12,335 bases of DNA from Rhodoferax sp. (GTDB lineage: Bacteria > Pseudomonadota > Gammaproteobacteria > Burkholderiales > Burkholderiaceae_C): the NCBI GenBank assembly GCA_029946045.1, contig JAQSDS010000445.1, positions 1-12,335 of the forward strand, written 5' to 3'. This document shows positions 1 through 9,095 of this stretch, piece by piece. The position numbers were made by a program, and so were the translations under genes. Numbering within the stretch: the stretch's first letter is position 1; every line of letters starts with the position of its first letter. The notes below the pieces were generated by a model, which did not search any database, was not told where the DNA came from, and saw only the letters and a list, made by a program, of their open reading frames with translations.

Positions 1-849
1 TTTGGTCAGCAGGGCTTGCTGGTGCTGAACCGTGACGACGACGTGGTGATGGGAATGTTGCCTGCGCCGGAGAAAGTGAAATTGCAGAAACCCCGGCAGC
101 GCGATTACGTCAGCTTTGGTGGTGACATGCCGCAGCGGCCGGGCGACTTCGGGATGGAGACGGTCAATGGCATGGCCTGGCTGGTGCGCGCGCTGGAGGC
201 CGACGAAACCGTCAAGCCACGCAAGGGCGAAGCGCCCGAGCTGTTCATCCAACGCCTGATGCCCGCCGACGCGCTGCGCATTCGCGGTCGCCACAACGCC
301 ATCAATGCCTTGTCAGCTCTGGCGCTGGCCTGTGCCGCCGGTTGTGCGCTGGGGCCGATGTTGTATGGCCTGCGCGAGTACCAAGGCGAGCCGCACCGGG
401 TGCAACCCGTGGGCATCCTTAACGGCGTTGAGTTCTTTGACGACAGCAAAGGTACCAATGTCGGTGCCACGGTGGCGGCGCTGCAAGGCCTGGGCGCTGA
501 GCGCAAGCTGGTAGTGATTCTGGGTGGCGAAGGCAAGGGCCAGGACTTCAGCCCGCTGGCCGAGCCGGTGCACCTTTATGTGCGTGCGGTGGTGCTGATT
601 GGACGCGATGCGCCGCTGATTCGTGCGGCGCTGGGCCAAGCACAGGTACCTTTGCTGGACGCCTCCTCGATGGCTGACGCGGTGGCTCAGGCCAACGCGC
701 AAGCGCACGCCGGCGATGCGGTACTGATGTCGCCGGCTTGTGCCAGTTTTGACATGTTTGACAACTACGAGCATCGCGCCCGCCAGTTTGTGCAGGCAGT
801 GGAAGACCTGGCGCTGGACGCTGGCGTCATGTTGGAGGGCAGCTTGTGA
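1..849 (+). CDS. murD: UDP-N-acetylmuramoylalanine--D-glutamate ligase MurD, 5' end missing
   Basis: Cytoplasmic ATP-dependent ligase adding D-glutamate to UDP-MurNAc-L-Ala in peptidoglycan precursor synthesis. The frame is open from the first base, so the start and the N-terminal nucleotide-binding part, including the P-loop, lie outside the window. 282 residues remain of a family that is usually 440 or more. Visible Mur-ligase motifs, in order, are [12 protein letters not shown] (central domain), [20 protein letters not shown], the [14 protein letters not shown] loop, and the C-terminal [17 protein letters not shown] block that is diagnostic of MurD rather than MurC, MurE or MurF. The stop overlaps the ftsW start by four bases (GTGA), which fits the standard mraY-murD-ftsW order. 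The methionine codons nearest the left edge are internal and not starts. Identity is near certain; only completeness is affected. Confidence 0.96.
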   Translation, partial: FGQQGLLVLNRDDDVVMGMLPAPEKVKLQKPRQRDYVSFGGDMPQRPGDFGMETVNGMAWLVRALEADETVKPRKGEAPELFIQRLMPADALRIRGRHNAINALSALALACAAGCALGPMLYGLREYQGEPHRVQPVGILNGVEFFDDSKGTNVGATVAALQGLGAERKLVVILGGEGKGQDFSPLAEPVHLYVRAVVLIGRDAPLIRAALGQAQVPLLDASSMADAVAQANAQAHAGDAVLMSPACASFDMFDNYEHRARQFVQAVEDLALDAGVMLEGSL

Positions 850-2111
850 GCGCGGTCGCTGCACGTTTTCAAGGTCTGCTGGGCTGGCTGGGTCGCGCCC
901 GGGCACCGGCCAGCGACGTGTTGCCGGTGCGTCTGGGTGGTTCGCGCCTGTCGTCCACTGCCAGCCGGCCATCGCGGGCCCAGGGTTTTGATCAGCCGCT
1001 GGTCTGGGTCACGGTGGCGTTGCTGTTGTGGGGCCTGGTGATGGTCTATTCGGCCTCGATCGCGATGCCTGAAAACCCGCGCTTTGCGCGCTACACCCAC
1101 ACCTATTTTCTGGTGCGCCACGCGATGTGGCTGGTGATCGCTTTTTCGGTGTCCTTGCTGGCTTATCAGGTGCCGCTGGCGAGCTGGGAGAAATTTGCCC
1201 GGCCGCTGTTTCTGATCTCGCTGGTGTTGCTGGCGCTGGTGCTGGTGCCGCATGTCGGCAAGGTCGTCTATGGCGCGCGCCGCTGGATCGGCCTGGGGCC
1301 GCTGAGCTTTCAACCCTCCGAGCTCGCCAAATTCACTGTGCTGCTGTATGCGGCTGACTACATGGTGCGCAAGATGGATGTCAAGGAGCGCTTTTTTCGC
1401 GCCGTCCTGCCCATGGGCGCTGCCGTGGCCGTGGTTGGCGTGCTGCTGCTGGCCGAGCCCGACATGGGCGCCTTCATGGTCATCGCCGTGATTGCCATGG
1501 GCATCCTGTTTCTGGGTGGCGTCAACGCCCGCATGTTCTTCCTGATCGCCACGGTGCTGGTGGTGGCGTTTGGTTTGATGATCGCGGCCAGCGAGTGGCG
1601 TCGAGAGCGCATTTTTGCTTACCTCGACCCCTGGAGCGAAAAGAACGCGTTGGCCAAGGGTTACCAGCTCACGCATGCATTGATCGCCATTGGTCGCGGC
1701 GAGATTTTTGGTGTCGGACTGGGTGGCAGCGTGGAAAAACTCAACTGGCTGCCCGAGGCGCATACCGACTTTTTGCTGGCCGTGATTGGTGAGGAGTTTG
1801 GTCTGGTCGGTGTGGTCGCCGTCATTTTCCTGTTTTTCTGGCTGGTGCGCCGCATGATGTACATCGGCCGCCAAGCCATTGCGCTCGACCGGGTGTTTGC
1901 CGGGCTGGTGGCGCAGGGCGTAGCGATCTGGATGGGTTTTCAGGCTTTCATCAACATGGGCGTCAACTTGGGCGCCTTGCCGACCAAGGGCTTGACGCTG
2001 CCGCTCATGAGCTACGGCGGCTCGGCCATTCTGATCAACCTGACTGCCATTGCCGTCGTGCTGCGTATCGATCAAGAGAATCGCACCCTCATGCAGGGAG
2101 GCCGGGTATGA
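846..2111 (+). CDS. ftsW: Septal peptidoglycan glycosyltransferase FtsW (SEDS family)
   Basis: Multi-pass inner-membrane SEDS protein that polymerises lipid II at the division septum together with FtsI. It has 421 residues (E. coli about 414). The first ~50 residues are hydrophilic and basic, then hydrophobic segments begin around residue 55 ([18 protein letters not shown]). SEDS signatures are [21 protein letters not shown] in the first half, [20 protein letters not shown] with the conserved Asp at residue 308, and the C-terminal [19 protein letters not shown]. Asp308 aligns by eye with the residue essential for polymerase activity in the family. The GTG start is chosen for its four-base overlap with the murD stop and a GGAGGG ribosome site at 834-839. 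It overlaps murG by four bases. RodA is the alternative family member, but the dcw context argues for FtsW. Confidence 0.97.
   Translation: MSAVAARFQGLLGWLGRARAPASDVLPVRLGGSRLSSTASRPSRAQGFDQPLVWVTVALLLWGLVMVYSASIAMPENPRFARYTHTYFLVRHAMWLVIAFSVSLLAYQVPLASWEKFARPLFLISLVLLALVLVPHVGKVVYGARRWIGLGPLSFQPSELAKFTVLLYAADYMVRKMDVKERFFRAVLPMGAAVAVVGVLLLAEPDMGAFMVIAVIAMGILFLGGVNARMFFLIATVLVVAFGLMIAASEWRRERIFAYLDPWSEKNALAKGYQLTHALIAIGRGEIFGVGLGGSVEKLNWLPEAHTDFLLAVIGEEFGLVGVVAVIFLFFWLVRRMMYIGRQAIALDRVFAGLVAQGVAIWMGFQAFINMGVNLGALPTKGLTLPLMSYGGSAILINLTAIAVVLRIDQENRTLMQGGRV
2095..2101 (+). promoter_or_regulatory. murG ribosome binding site
   Basis: AGGGAGG lies six bases before the ATG at 2108, inside the last codons of ftsW. 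It is the strongest Shine-Dalgarno match near either candidate murG start. It therefore favours translation from 2108 and production of the unusual N-terminal extension, over internal initiation at the GTG at 2207. Confidence 0.6.
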
Positions 2112-3280
2112 GCACCAAAAGCACATGTGCATCTGCCGCAGCGCCGGGCCGCCCCAAGCAAGGCATGGCCCCCTTGGGGGGCAGTGCAGTACACGAAGTG
2201 ACAAGCGTGGGGGTCGCATTAATCATGGCCGGCGGCACGGGGGGGCACATCTTTCCGGGCCTCGCGGTGGCGCAGGCTTTGCGTGACAAGGGTTGGCGCG
2301 TACATTGGTTCGGTGGCAGCGGTAGCGCCGGACAACCCAGCATGGAAAGCCAGCTGGTACCACCCCAGGGTTTTGCTTTTGAGTCCATTGACTTCGGCGG
2401 CTTGCGCGGCAAGGGTCTGGTCACGGTCGCCTTGCTGCCATTGCGCCTGCTCAGGGCTTTCTGGCAGAGCATTCAGGTGTTGCGTCGCGTCAAACCCGAC
2501 GTGGTGCTGGGTCTGGGCGGCTACATCACCTTCCCGGGCGGCATGATGGGGGTGCTGCTGGGCAAGCCCTTGCTGCTGCACGAGCAAAACTCGGTGGCGG
2601 GTCTGGCCAACAAGGTCCTTGCTGGCGTGGCCGATCGGGTGTTTACCGCGTTTCCCAAGGTACTCAAGGGTGGCTTGTGGGTCGGCAACCCCCTGCGCGC
2701 GGCGTTCTTAAACCAGTCCGACCCGGCCCAGCGTTTTGCTGGTCGCCGTGGGCCTTTGAAGCTGCTGGTGGTGGGTGGTAGCCTGGGTGCCAAAGCCTTG
2801 AACGACATCGTGCCTCAGGCGCTGGCCTTGCTGCCAGAGGCCGGGCGTCCGGTGGTGCTGCACCAGAGCGGCGCCAAGCAAATCGACGCCCTGCGCGCCA
2901 ACTATGCCGCCGCAGGCGTTGCGGCGCAGCTGACCCCTTTCATCGACGACACCGCGCAAGCCTTTTCCGACGCTGATCTGGTGATTTGCCGCGCCGGAGC
3001 CAGTACCGTGACCGAACTAGCTGCCGTCGGTGCTGCCGCGCTGTTTGTGCCCTTCCCCTCGGCTGTCGACGACCACCAGACGGTGAACGCCCGTTTTCTG
3101 GTGGATCAGGGCGCGGGCTGGCTGGTGCCGCAAGGCCAGTTGACGCCGGCGTCGCTGGCGGACCTGCTGCAAAACATGGATCGCCCTAGCCTGCTGGAAA
3201 AAGCGCTGGCGGCCAAAAAAATGGAAAAACTGGAAGCCACCCGGGACATCGTGGCGGCCTGCGAGGAGCTCATTCAATGA
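2108..3280 (+). CDS. murG: UDP-GlcNAc--undecaprenyl-PP-MurNAc-pentapeptide GlcNAc transferase MurG, N-terminally extended
   Basis: Peripheral inner-membrane GT-B glycosyltransferase converting lipid I to lipid II. It has 390 residues where the family usually has about 355. Motifs: glycine-rich GGTGGH loop at 42-47, HEQN at 158-161, the GGSLGAK loop at 223-229, [10 protein letters not shown] at 294-303 (UDP-GlcNAc site, Glu303) and DDHQTVNA at 321-328. The conserved fold begins near residue 36, so roughly 36 extra residues precede it. They are rich in Gly, Ala, Ser and Pro and appear to be translated from a dispersed repeat. The ATG at 2108 is chosen because it overlaps the ftsW stop by four bases and has an AGGGAGG site six bases upstream. 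An in-frame GTG at 2207 would give a normal-length protein but has only a weak GAAG upstream. Function is certain; the true N-terminus is not. Confidence 0.95.
   Translation: MSTKSTCASAAAPGRPKQGMAPLGGSAVHEVTSVGVALIMAGGTGGHIFPGLAVAQALRDKGWRVHWFGGSGSAGQPSMESQLVPPQGFAFESIDFGGLRGKGLVTVALLPLRLLRAFWQSIQVLRRVKPDVVLGLGGYITFPGGMMGVLLGKPLLLHEQNSVAGLANKVLAGVADRVFTAFPKVLKGGLWVGNPLRAAFLNQSDPAQRFAGRRGPLKLLVVGGSLGAKALNDIVPQALALLPEAGRPVVLHQSGAKQIDALRANYAAAGVAAQLTPFIDDTAQAFSDADLVICRAGASTVTELAAVGAAALFVPFPSAVDDHQTVNARFLVDQGAGWLVPQGQLTPASLADLLQNMDRPSLLEKALAAKKMEKLEATRDIVAACEELIQ
2146..2215 (+). repeat. Probable dispersed Comamonadaceae intergenic repeat, embedded in the murG 5' end
   Basis: The stretch has an imperfect inverted repeat: GCCGCCCCAAG at 2148-2158 faces CTTGGGGGGC at 2173-2182. 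An inner G/C hairpin (GCCCCC, loop TTG, GGGGGC) sits within it, followed by CACGAAGTG and AAGCGTGGGGGTC. I recognise this pattern from memory as a short repeat scattered between genes in Comamonadaceae genomes; I could not check copy number. Here it is read in frame as murG residues ~13-36. I see no second copy in this window. Boundaries are approximate. Confidence 0.55.
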
Positions 3281-4719
3281 AACACGCCATCCAACACATT
3301 CACTTTGTCGGCATCGGCGGCGTGGGCATGTCCGGCATTGCCGAGGTGCTGTTCAACTTGGGGTACACCATTTCGGGGTCGGACCAGTCGGACAGCGCCA
3401 CGCTGCAGCGGCTCAAGGCGCTGGGTATCACCACCCATATCGGTCATGCCGCCGCCCATGTGGCGGGTGCGGATGCCGTGGTCATTTCCACCGCCGTGCA
3501 GGCTGATAACGCCGAAGTGAAAACCGCGCGCGAGATGCACATTCCGGTGGTGCCGCGCGCCCTCATGCTGGCCGAACTGATGCGTCTGAAAAAGGGCATT
3601 GCCATTGCCGGCACGCACGGCAAGACCACCACCACCAGTCTGGTTGCCAGCGTGCTGGCCGAGGCCGATCTCGACCCGACCTTTGTCATTGGCGGCCGGC
3701 TCAACAGTGCCGGTGCCAATGCGCGCTTGGGCAAGGGCGACTACATCGTGGTCGAAGCCGATGAGTCGGACGCTTCGTTTTTGAATTTGCTGCCGGTGAT
3801 GGCGGTGGTGACCAACATCGACGCCGACCACATGGAAACCTACGGTCACGACTTTGGCAATCTGAAAAAAGCGTTTGTCGACTTTTTGCACCGCATGCCC
3901 TTTTATGGCACGGCCATTTTGTGCACCGACGATGCCGCCGTGCGCTCCATCGTGCCGCAGGTCACTTGCCCCGTCACGAGTTATGGCTTTGACGAAGGCG
4001 CCGAGGTGCGCGCCGTGAACGTGCGCGCAGTCGATGGCCAGATGCACTTTACCGTGCAGCGGCGCAACGGCCTGGTGCTGCCCGATCTGGAGGTGGTGCT
4101 GAATTTGCCTGGTCGCCACAACGTGCTCAATGCCTTGTCGGCCATTGCGGTGGCGGTCGAACTCAGTCTTGACGACGCGGCTGTGGTGCGCGCCCTGGCC
4201 AATTTCAAGGGTGTCGGGCGTCGCTTCCAGCGTTATGGTGAGCAGCCCGTGAGCGCGGCACATGGCGGTGGCAGCTTCACGCTGGTGGATGATTACGGCC
4301 ACCATCCGGTAGAAATGGCGGCCACGCTGGAAGCCGCGCGCGGGGCCTTTCCGGGACGGCGCTTGCTGCTGGCTTTTCAGCCCCACCGCTACACCCGCAC
4401 CCGCGACTGTTTTGACGACTTTGTCAAGGTCATTGCCCGCGCTGACGCGGTGCTGCTGACCGAGGTCTATGCCGCCGGCGAGGCCCCGATCGTGGCGGCT
4501 GACGGCCGCAGCCTGGCGCGCGCCCTGCGTGTGGCCGGGCACATTGAGCCGGTCTTTGTCGCTGACGTAGCCGAGCTGCCGCAGGCCGTTGTGAACGCGG
4601 TGCGCGACGGTGACGTGGTGCTGTGCATGGGCGCGGGCTCAATTGGTGCCGTGTCGGCCAAAGTGGCCGGTCTGCTGCAGAACCAAACTTTCGTTGCCAG
4701 TGAAAGACAGACGGTATGA
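3277..4719 (+). CDS. murC: UDP-N-acetylmuramate--L-alanine ligase MurC
   Basis: Cytoplasmic ATP-dependent ligase adding L-alanine to UDP-MurNAc, the first step in building the stem peptide. It has 480 residues (E. coli 491). The N-terminal Rossmann domain starts with [17 protein letters not shown]. The ATP P-loop is [10 protein letters not shown] at 112-121 with Lys116. EADESDASF begins at 160, followed by [45 protein letters not shown] and FQPHRYTRT with PHRYTR at 369-374. The last three are MurC-type C-terminal motifs and separate it from Mpl and MurD. The ATG overlaps the murG stop by four bases, and a GAGGAG site lies at 3263-3268. It also overlaps ddl by four bases. No key residue appears to be missing. 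Confidence 0.97.
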   Translation: MKHAIQHIHFVGIGGVGMSGIAEVLFNLGYTISGSDQSDSATLQRLKALGITTHIGHAAAHVAGADAVVISTAVQADNAEVKTAREMHIPVVPRALMLAELMRLKKGIAIAGTHGKTTTTSLVASVLAEADLDPTFVIGGRLNSAGANARLGKGDYIVVEADESDASFLNLLPVMAVVTNIDADHMETYGHDFGNLKKAFVDFLHRMPFYGTAILCTDDAAVRSIVPQVTCPVTSYGFDEGAEVRAVNVRAVDGQMHFTVQRRNGLVLPDLEVVLNLPGRHNVLNALSAIAVAVELSLDDAAVVRALANFKGVGRRFQRYGEQPVSAAHGGGSFTLVDDYGHHPVEMAATLEAARGAFPGRRLLLAFQPHRYTRTRDCFDDFVKVIARADAVLLTEVYAAGEAPIVAADGRSLARALRVAGHIEPVFVADVAELPQAVVNAVRDGDVVLCMGAGSIGAVSAKVAGLLQNQTFVASERQTV

Positions 4720-5663
4720 GTTCATTTGATTTGAAAACGGAAAAAGTCGCGGTGCTGATGGGTGGCGCATCCGCCGAGCGCGAGGTCTCGCTGATGTCGG
4801 GCGCCGGCGTGTTGCAGGCACTGCAAAGCCTGGGGGTGCAGGCCCACGCCTTCGACCCGACCGAGCGCGACCTGCGCGAGCTCAAAAAAGAAGGCTTCAC
4901 GCGCTGCTTCATCGCCCTGCATGGTCGTTTTGGTGAAGACGGCACGGTGCAGGGTGCGCTTGAGTTGCTGGGCATTCCCTACACCGGTTCGGGTGTCATG
5001 GCGTCCAGCATCGCCATCAACAAGCTCATGACCAAACACATCTGGCGCGCCGACGGCCTGCCGACCCCGGCCTGGAAAACGGTCGACAGCGCCGAGGCCA
5101 GCCGCGAAGCCTTTCAGGCGCTGGGCTGCCCCATGATCGTCAAACCCGCGCGTGAAGGTTCGTCGCTGGGCCTCACCAAGGTCATGGCGCTTGACCAGTG
5201 CGAGGCCGCTTTTGCGCAGGCAGCAGGCATGCACGACGTGGTGCTGTGCGAGCAGTTCATCGCCGGTGACGAGGTTACGGTGGCGGTGTTGGGTAGTGGG
5301 GCACAGGCGCAGGCGCTGCCGGTGATTCGTATCCAGGCGCCGGACGGCAACTACGACTACCAGAACAAGTACTTCACCGACACCACCCAGTACCTGGTGC
5401 CCTGTGGCCTGCCCGACGGCGAAGAAGCCGCCATCCAGCAACTGGTATTGCAGGCCTATAGAAGTCTGGGCTGCCGTGGCTGGGCCCGCGCAGACGTGAT
5501 GATCGATGCCGCCAGCCGCCAGCCCTATCTGCTCGAGATCAACACCTCGCCGGGCATGACCAGCCATTCGCTGGTGCCGATGGCAGCCCGGGCCGCCGGT
5601 ATCACGTATCCCGAACTCTGCCTGCGGGTGCTGCAGTCAGCCAGCCGCGACTACGCCGCATGA
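4716..5663 (+). CDS. ddl: D-alanine--D-alanine ligase (DdlB type)
   Basis: ATP-grasp ligase making D-Ala-D-Ala, the dipeptide added by MurF; cytoplasmic. It has 315 residues (E. coli DdlB 306). The N-terminal motif is [14 protein letters not shown], with Glu21 matching the catalytic Glu15 of Ddl[21 protein letters not shown] and [13 protein letters not shown] follow, then PAREGSSLG in the ATP-grasp core and the C-terminal metal/ATP motif [22 protein letters not shown]. Lys218-Tyr219 in [10 protein letters not shown] matches the Lys-Tyr pair that marks D-Ala-D-Ala rather than D-Ala-D-lactate ligases, so intrinsic vancomycin-type resistance through this gene is not suggested. The ATG overlaps the murC stop by four bases and the stop overlaps ftsQ by four. 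The dcw position supports the B type over a stand-alone DdlA. Confidence 0.96.
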   Translation: MSSFDLKTEKVAVLMGGASAEREVSLMSGAGVLQALQSLGVQAHAFDPTERDLRELKKEGFTRCFIALHGRFGEDGTVQGALELLGIPYTGSGVMASSIAINKLMTKHIWRADGLPTPAWKTVDSAEASREAFQALGCPMIVKPAREGSSLGLTKVMALDQCEAAFAQAAGMHDVVLCEQFIAGDEVTVAVLGSGAQAQALPVIRIQAPDGNYDYQNKYFTDTTQYLVPCGLPDGEEAAIQQLVLQAYRSLGCRGWARADVMIDAASRQPYLLEINTSPGMTSHSLVPMAARAAGITYPELCLRVLQSASRDYAA

Positions 5664-6454
5664 AAAATAACGCGCCCCCGCCGCTCGACATCAGGCTCAT
5701 GAACGGGCTCGCCAGTGCTCTGTTCGGCGTGCTGCTTGTCATGTTGCTGGGTGCTGCCCTGAGCCATGTGTTGCAGTTGCCGCTGTTTGCCATTCGGGGC
5801 GTCACGGTGGTTGGCGATGTCTCGCACTACAACGCGATCTCGCTGCGCGCCAATGTGATGCCGCGCCTGAAAGGCACTTTTTTCACCCTCGACCTGCAGG
5901 ACACGCGTCGGGTCTTCGAGACCATGCCCTGGGTGCGCCATGTCGTGGTGAAGCGGGACTTTCCGAACCGGCTCAAGGTGCAACTGGAAGAGCATCGGCC
6001 GGTGGCGTATTGGGGTGTGGAAGGCGATTCGCGACTCGTTAACAGTTTCGGCGAGGTCTTTGAAGCCAATCTGGGTGAACTGGAGCAGGACGATTTGCCG
6101 CGCTTGAACGGCCCTGAGGGTCAAAGCGCGCAGGTACTGGCCACCTACCGGACCTTGCAGCCCATGCTGGCCCCGATCGACCTGGCGCTGGCGCAGCTTG
6201 AGCTGACACCGCGTGGCGCCTGGCGGGCGCAGCTTGACGCCGGCACCACGCTGGAACTGGGCAGTGGCAGCACCGAGGCGCTGGTGGCGCGGCTCGAACG
6301 ATTTCTAAAGACCGTGACCCAGGCGACCGCGCGCTACAGCCGCAACCTGGCGCAGCTCGCCTCGGTGGACTTGCGCCATACCGATGGCTATGCCATCCGG
6401 CTGAACGGGGTGAGCACGGTTGAGGCAGCGGACATGAAAAAAGTAATCAAGTGA
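5660..6454 (+). CDS. ftsQ: Cell division protein FtsQ
   Basis: Bitopic inner-membrane divisome protein that works with FtsL and FtsB to recruit and control FtsW/FtsI. It has 264 residues, close to family size. A short cytoplasmic N-terminus ([12 protein letters not shown]) leads to one hydrophobic span at about 17-40. A POTRA domain follows at about 43-115 ([16 protein letters not shown] ... [30 protein letters not shown]), then the periplasmic beta domain ([13 protein letters not shown] onward). The C-terminus ends in a basic DMKKVIK. No good ribosome binding site precedes the ATG at 5660, so initiation probably depends on coupling to ddl through the four-base overlap. FtsQ proteins diverge strongly, but topology and position make the call secure. 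Confidence 0.94.
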   Translation: MKNNAPPPLDIRLMNGLASALFGVLLVMLLGAALSHVLQLPLFAIRGVTVVGDVSHYNAISLRANVMPRLKGTFFTLDLQDTRRVFETMPWVRHVVVKRDFPNRLKVQLEEHRPVAYWGVEGDSRLVNSFGEVFEANLGELEQDDLPRLNGPEGQSAQVLATYRTLQPMLAPIDLALAQLELTPRGAWRAQLDAGTTLELGSGSTEALVARLERFLKTVTQATARYSRNLAQLASVDLRHTDGYAIRLNGVSTVEAADMKKVIK

Positions 6455-6466
6455 ACAGGTGACGCA

Positions 6467-7696
6467 ATGGCAAAAGAGTACAAAGATTTGGTTGTGGGTC
6501 TGGACATCGGAACCGCCAAGGTGATGGTGGTGGTGGCCGAGGTCATGCCCGGTGGCGAGCTCAAACTGGCGGGGCTGGGGGTGGCACCTAGCAATGGCCT
6601 GAAGCGTGGCGTGGTGGTCAACATCGACGCCACGGTACAGAGCATTCAGCAGGCGCTCAAGGAGGCCGAGCTGATGGCGGACTGCAAGATCCAGCGGGTC
6701 TACACCGGCATCACCGGCAGCCACATCCGCGGCATGAACTCGCACGGTATGGTGGCCATCAAGGACCGCGAGGTCTCCGCCGCCGACGTCGCGCGGGTGG
6801 TCGAAACCGCCAAGGCGATCAACATCTCGACCGACCAGCGCCTGCTGCTGGTGGAGCCGCAGGAATTTATCATTGACGGCCAGGACGTGAAAGAGCCGAT
6901 CGGTATGAGCGGCATCCGGCTGGAGGCCAAGGTGCACATCGTCACCGGTGCCCAGAGCGCGGCCGAGAACATCATCAAATGCGTGCGTCGCTGCGGACTC
7001 GAGGTGGAGCAACTCATGCTCAACCCGCTGGCCAGCAGCCTGTCGGTGTTGACCGAAGACGAGCGTGAGCTTGGTGTGGCACTGGTCGACATTGGTGCCG
7101 GCACCACCGACCTGGCCATTTTTACCAACGGCGCCATCCGTCACACCGCCGTGATCCCGATTGCCGGCGACTTGATCACCAGCGACATCGCCATGGCGCT
7201 GCGCACACCGACCAAGGACGCCGAGGAGATCAAGGTTGAAAACGGCTACGCCAAGCAGTTGCTGGCCGACCCCGAAGCGCAGGTGGAGGTGCCCGGCCTG
7301 GGCGACCGCGGCCCGCGCATGCTCAGCCGCCAGGCTCTGGCCGGCGTGATCGAGCCGCGTGTCGAAGAAATTTTCAGCCTGGTGCACCAGGTCATGCGCG
7401 AGTCGGGCTTTGAGGAAATGCTGTCCAGCGGCATCGTGCTCACCGGTGGCAGTTGTGTCATGCCCGGCATGGTTGAGTTGGGCGAGGATATTTTCCTGAA
7501 GCCGGTGCGCCGTGGCCTGCCCAAATACACCGGCGTGCTGTCGGACATGGTGGCGCAACCGCGCGCTGCCACCGTCATGGGTCTGCTCGAAGAAGCACGT
7601 ATGGCGCGCTTGCGTGGGATCAAGGTGGGGCAGAAAAACGGCTCCATGAAAACGGCATTCGGTTCCGTCAAGGACTGGTTTGTGGGGAACTTCTGA
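6467..7696 (+). CDS. ftsA: Cell division protein FtsA
   Basis: Actin-like ATPase that tethers FtsZ filaments to the inner membrane and passes the signal to the periplasmic divisome. It has 409 residues (E. coli 420). The phosphate-1 motif GLDIGTAK is at 11-18, the phosphate-2 motif DIGAGTTD at 208-215 and the adenosine motif TGGS at 326-329. The 1C subdomain lies in between, including KRGVVVNIDATVQSIQQAL. The last 15 residues (395-409) contain VKDWFVGNF, the amphipathic membrane-targeting helix expected in FtsA and absent from MreB or DnaK-type relatives. The start has an AGGTGA site at 6457-6462, four bases upstream of the ATG. It lies 12 bases after ftsQ, in the usual ftsQ-ftsA-ftsZ order. 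Confidence 0.97.
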   Translation: MAKEYKDLVVGLDIGTAKVMVVVAEVMPGGELKLAGLGVAPSNGLKRGVVVNIDATVQSIQQALKEAELMADCKIQRVYTGITGSHIRGMNSHGMVAIKDREVSAADVARVVETAKAINISTDQRLLLVEPQEFIIDGQDVKEPIGMSGIRLEAKVHIVTGAQSAAENIIKCVRRCGLEVEQLMLNPLASSLSVLTEDERELGVALVDIGAGTTDLAIFTNGAIRHTAVIPIAGDLITSDIAMALRTPTKDAEEIKVENGYAKQLLADPEAQVEVPGLGDRGPRMLSRQALAGVIEPRVEEIFSLVHQVMRESGFEEMLSSGIVLTGGSCVMPGMVELGEDIFLKPVRRGLPKYTGVLSDMVAQPRAATVMGLLEEARMARLRGIKVGQKNGSMKTAFGSVKDWFVGNF

Positions 7697-7698
7697 CC

Positions 7699-7848
7699 AT
7701 GAAAAATATGTATTGGCGTAGTCGCGCCAGCCCCAAACGACGATGGCGATGCATGGACCCGCCAGGCAAATCACCAACCTCATTTCAGCAAGTTTTTTCC
7801 AGTTATTTTTTATTTATTGAAACCCAAGGAGAGCACCATGCCCATTGA
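7699..7848 (+). CDS. Short ORF bridging ftsA and ftsZ (49 codons, unproven)
   Basis: An ATG two bases after the ftsA stop opens a 49-codon frame that crosses the whole gap, runs through the ftsZ ribosome binding site and ends 11 bases inside ftsZ, in another frame. A GGGGAA at 7684-7689 could serve as a weak ribosome site. The predicted peptide starts MKNMYWRSRASPKRRWRC, is very basic in its first half and aromatic/hydrophobic around residues 29-40 (FQQVFSSYFLFI). I recognise no family. It may be chance, or a leader whose translation affects access to the ftsZ start. The low GC of its second half is unlike the neighbouring genes, which weakens the case for real protein coding. Confidence 0.2.
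   Translation: MKNMYWRSRASPKRRWRCMDPPGKSPTSFQQVFSSYFLFIETQGEHHAH
7783..7837 (+). promoter_or_regulatory. AT-rich ftsZ leader with strong ribosome binding site
   Basis: After a GC-rich stretch, the sequence turns abruptly T-rich (about 7783-7824, including TTATTTTTTATTTATTG). AAGGAG at 7826-7831 follows, six bases before the ftsZ ATG. The ribosome site is the best in the window and fits the high FtsZ copy number. The T-rich tract could hold a promoter or act as an unstructured translation enhancer. I see no clean -35/-10 pair, so the promoter part is only a guess. Confidence 0.45.
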
Positions 7849-9091
7849 ACTCATCGACGAAGAAGGCTTTAACCAAGGCACCCAGATCAAAGTTATTGGT
7901 GTCGGCGGCGGCGGCGGCAACGCGGTGGCCCACATGATTGCCAGCGCCGTCCAGGGCGTGGAATTTATCTGCGCCAACACCGACTCGCAGGCGCTCAGCA
8001 CCAGCGACGCCCACATGATCATCCAGCTCGGCAGCACCGGCCTGGGTGCCGGCAGCAAGCCCGACAAGGCGCGCGAAGCCGCCGAACTGGCGATCGACCA
8101 CATCCGCGAAGCCATTGATGGCGCACACATGCTGTTCATCACGGCCGGCATGGGTGGCGGCACCGGCACCGGCGCCGCCCCCGTGATTGCCCGCATTGCG
8201 CGCGAAATGGGCATTTTGACCGTGGGTGTGGTCACCAAGCCGTTCGAGTTTGAAGGCAAGCGCCGCATGGACAACGCCGAGAGCGGTCTGACCGAGCTCG
8301 AAGCCAATGTCGATTCGCTGATTGTGGTTCTGAACGAAAAACTGCTCGACGTGCTGGGCGACGACGCCACCCAGGACGAGGCCTTTGCCCACGCCAACGA
8401 CGTGCTCAAGAACGCGGTCGGCGGCATTGCCGAAATCATCAATGTGCCAGGCCATGTGAACGTCGACTTTGAAGACGTACGCACCGTCATGGGCGAGCCC
8501 GGCAAGGCCATGATGGGTACGGCCGTGGCGGCTGGCCCGGACCGCGCCCGCATCGCTGCGGAACAGGCCGTGGCCTGCCCGCTGCTTGAAGGCATCGACC
8601 TGTCGGGTGCCAAAGGCGTGCTGGTGCTGATCTCGGCCGCCAAGGGCAGCCTGAAACTGTCCGAGTCCAAAGTAGCCATGAACACCATTCGTGACTACGC
8701 CTCGCAGGACGCCCATGTGATTTATGGCACCGCCTACGACGACAACCTGGGCGACCAGATTCGCGTCACGGTGGTGGCCACCGGCCTGAGCCGCCAAGCC
8801 CAGCGCCCGAAACTGGTGGTCACACAAACCCAGCCTGACATGGGCCAGCGCACCGGTACCCACGACGTGCCATTCAATATTCCGACCTTGAACACGCCGA
8901 TAGGCATGGGCCACGCGACCGGCTCGATGGCGACCAGCAACACGGGGCGCAGTCAGACCGACTACGGCTCCATGGCTACCCCCAGCGTGTGGCGCAACCG
9001 CACCTCGGCGGCTGCCAAGGTCGACGCCTTGAGCAGTGGCGGCATGGACGACTTCGAGATTCCAGCGTTTTTGCGCAAGCAGGCAGATTAA
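7838..9091 (+). CDS. ftsZ: Cell division protein FtsZ
   Basis: Tubulin-like GTPase forming the cytoplasmic division ring. It has 417 residues, longer than E. coli FtsZ (383), the extra length lying in the C-terminal linker. The nucleotide pocket starts with GVGGGGGNAV. The tubulin signature GMGGGTGTG is at 104-112. The T7 synergy loop NVDFED is at 208-213, with Asp210 and Asp213 in the catalytic positions. The linker, rich in Thr, Ser, Gly and Met, runs from about 325 to 400. The conserved C-terminal peptide (DDFEIPAFLRKQ) binds FtsA and other partners. The start is the ATG at 7838, because it has AAGGAG six bases upstream and gives the usual MPIELIDEE N-terminus; an in-frame TTG at 7817 lies upstream of that ribosome site. 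It is followed by a strong hairpin before lpxC. Confidence 0.98.
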   Translation: MPIELIDEEGFNQGTQIKVIGVGGGGGNAVAHMIASAVQGVEFICANTDSQALSTSDAHMIIQLGSTGLGAGSKPDKAREAAELAIDHIREAIDGAHMLFITAGMGGGTGTGAAPVIARIAREMGILTVGVVTKPFEFEGKRRMDNAESGLTELEANVDSLIVVLNEKLLDVLGDDATQDEAFAHANDVLKNAVGGIAEIINVPGHVNVDFEDVRTVMGEPGKAMMGTAVAAGPDRARIAAEQAVACPLLEGIDLSGAKGVLVLISAAKGSLKLSESKVAMNTIRDYASQDAHVIYGTAYDDNLGDQIRVTVVATGLSRQAQRPKLVVTQTQPDMGQRTGTHDVPFNIPTLNTPIGMGHATGSMATSNTGRSQTDYGSMATPSVWRNRTSAAAKVDALSSGGMDDFEIPAFLRKQAD

Positions 9092-9095
9092 GGGG

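Noticed and set aside
765..2219. 484-codon open frame on the minus strand opposite ftsW and murG
   Set aside because: It is the antisense shadow of a GC-rich gene: His/Gln/Arg-rich, low-complexity translation, no recognisable domain, and it lies wholly over well-identified + strand genes.
5331..5410. Possible D-Ala-D-lactate specificity of the Ddl enzyme
   Set aside because: The Lys-Tyr pair at 218-219 matches D-Ala-D-Ala ligases, and lactate-type enzymes differ there.
7713..7730. TGGCG/CGCCA hairpin just after ftsA as a terminator
   Set aside because: Only five or six pairs with a six-base loop and no following T run; the T-rich tract is more than 50 bases away.
6305..7783. 492-codon minus-strand open frame opposite ftsA
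   Set aside because: Composition is dominated by His, Gly, Val and Gln as expected for reverse translation of the + strand codon pattern; no motif and no independent promoter or ribosome site.
7817..7837. TTG at 7817 as an alternative ftsZ start adding seven residues
   Set aside because: The strong AAGGAG lies downstream of that TTG and at the right distance from the ATG at 7838; MPIELIDEE is the usual N-terminus in this group.
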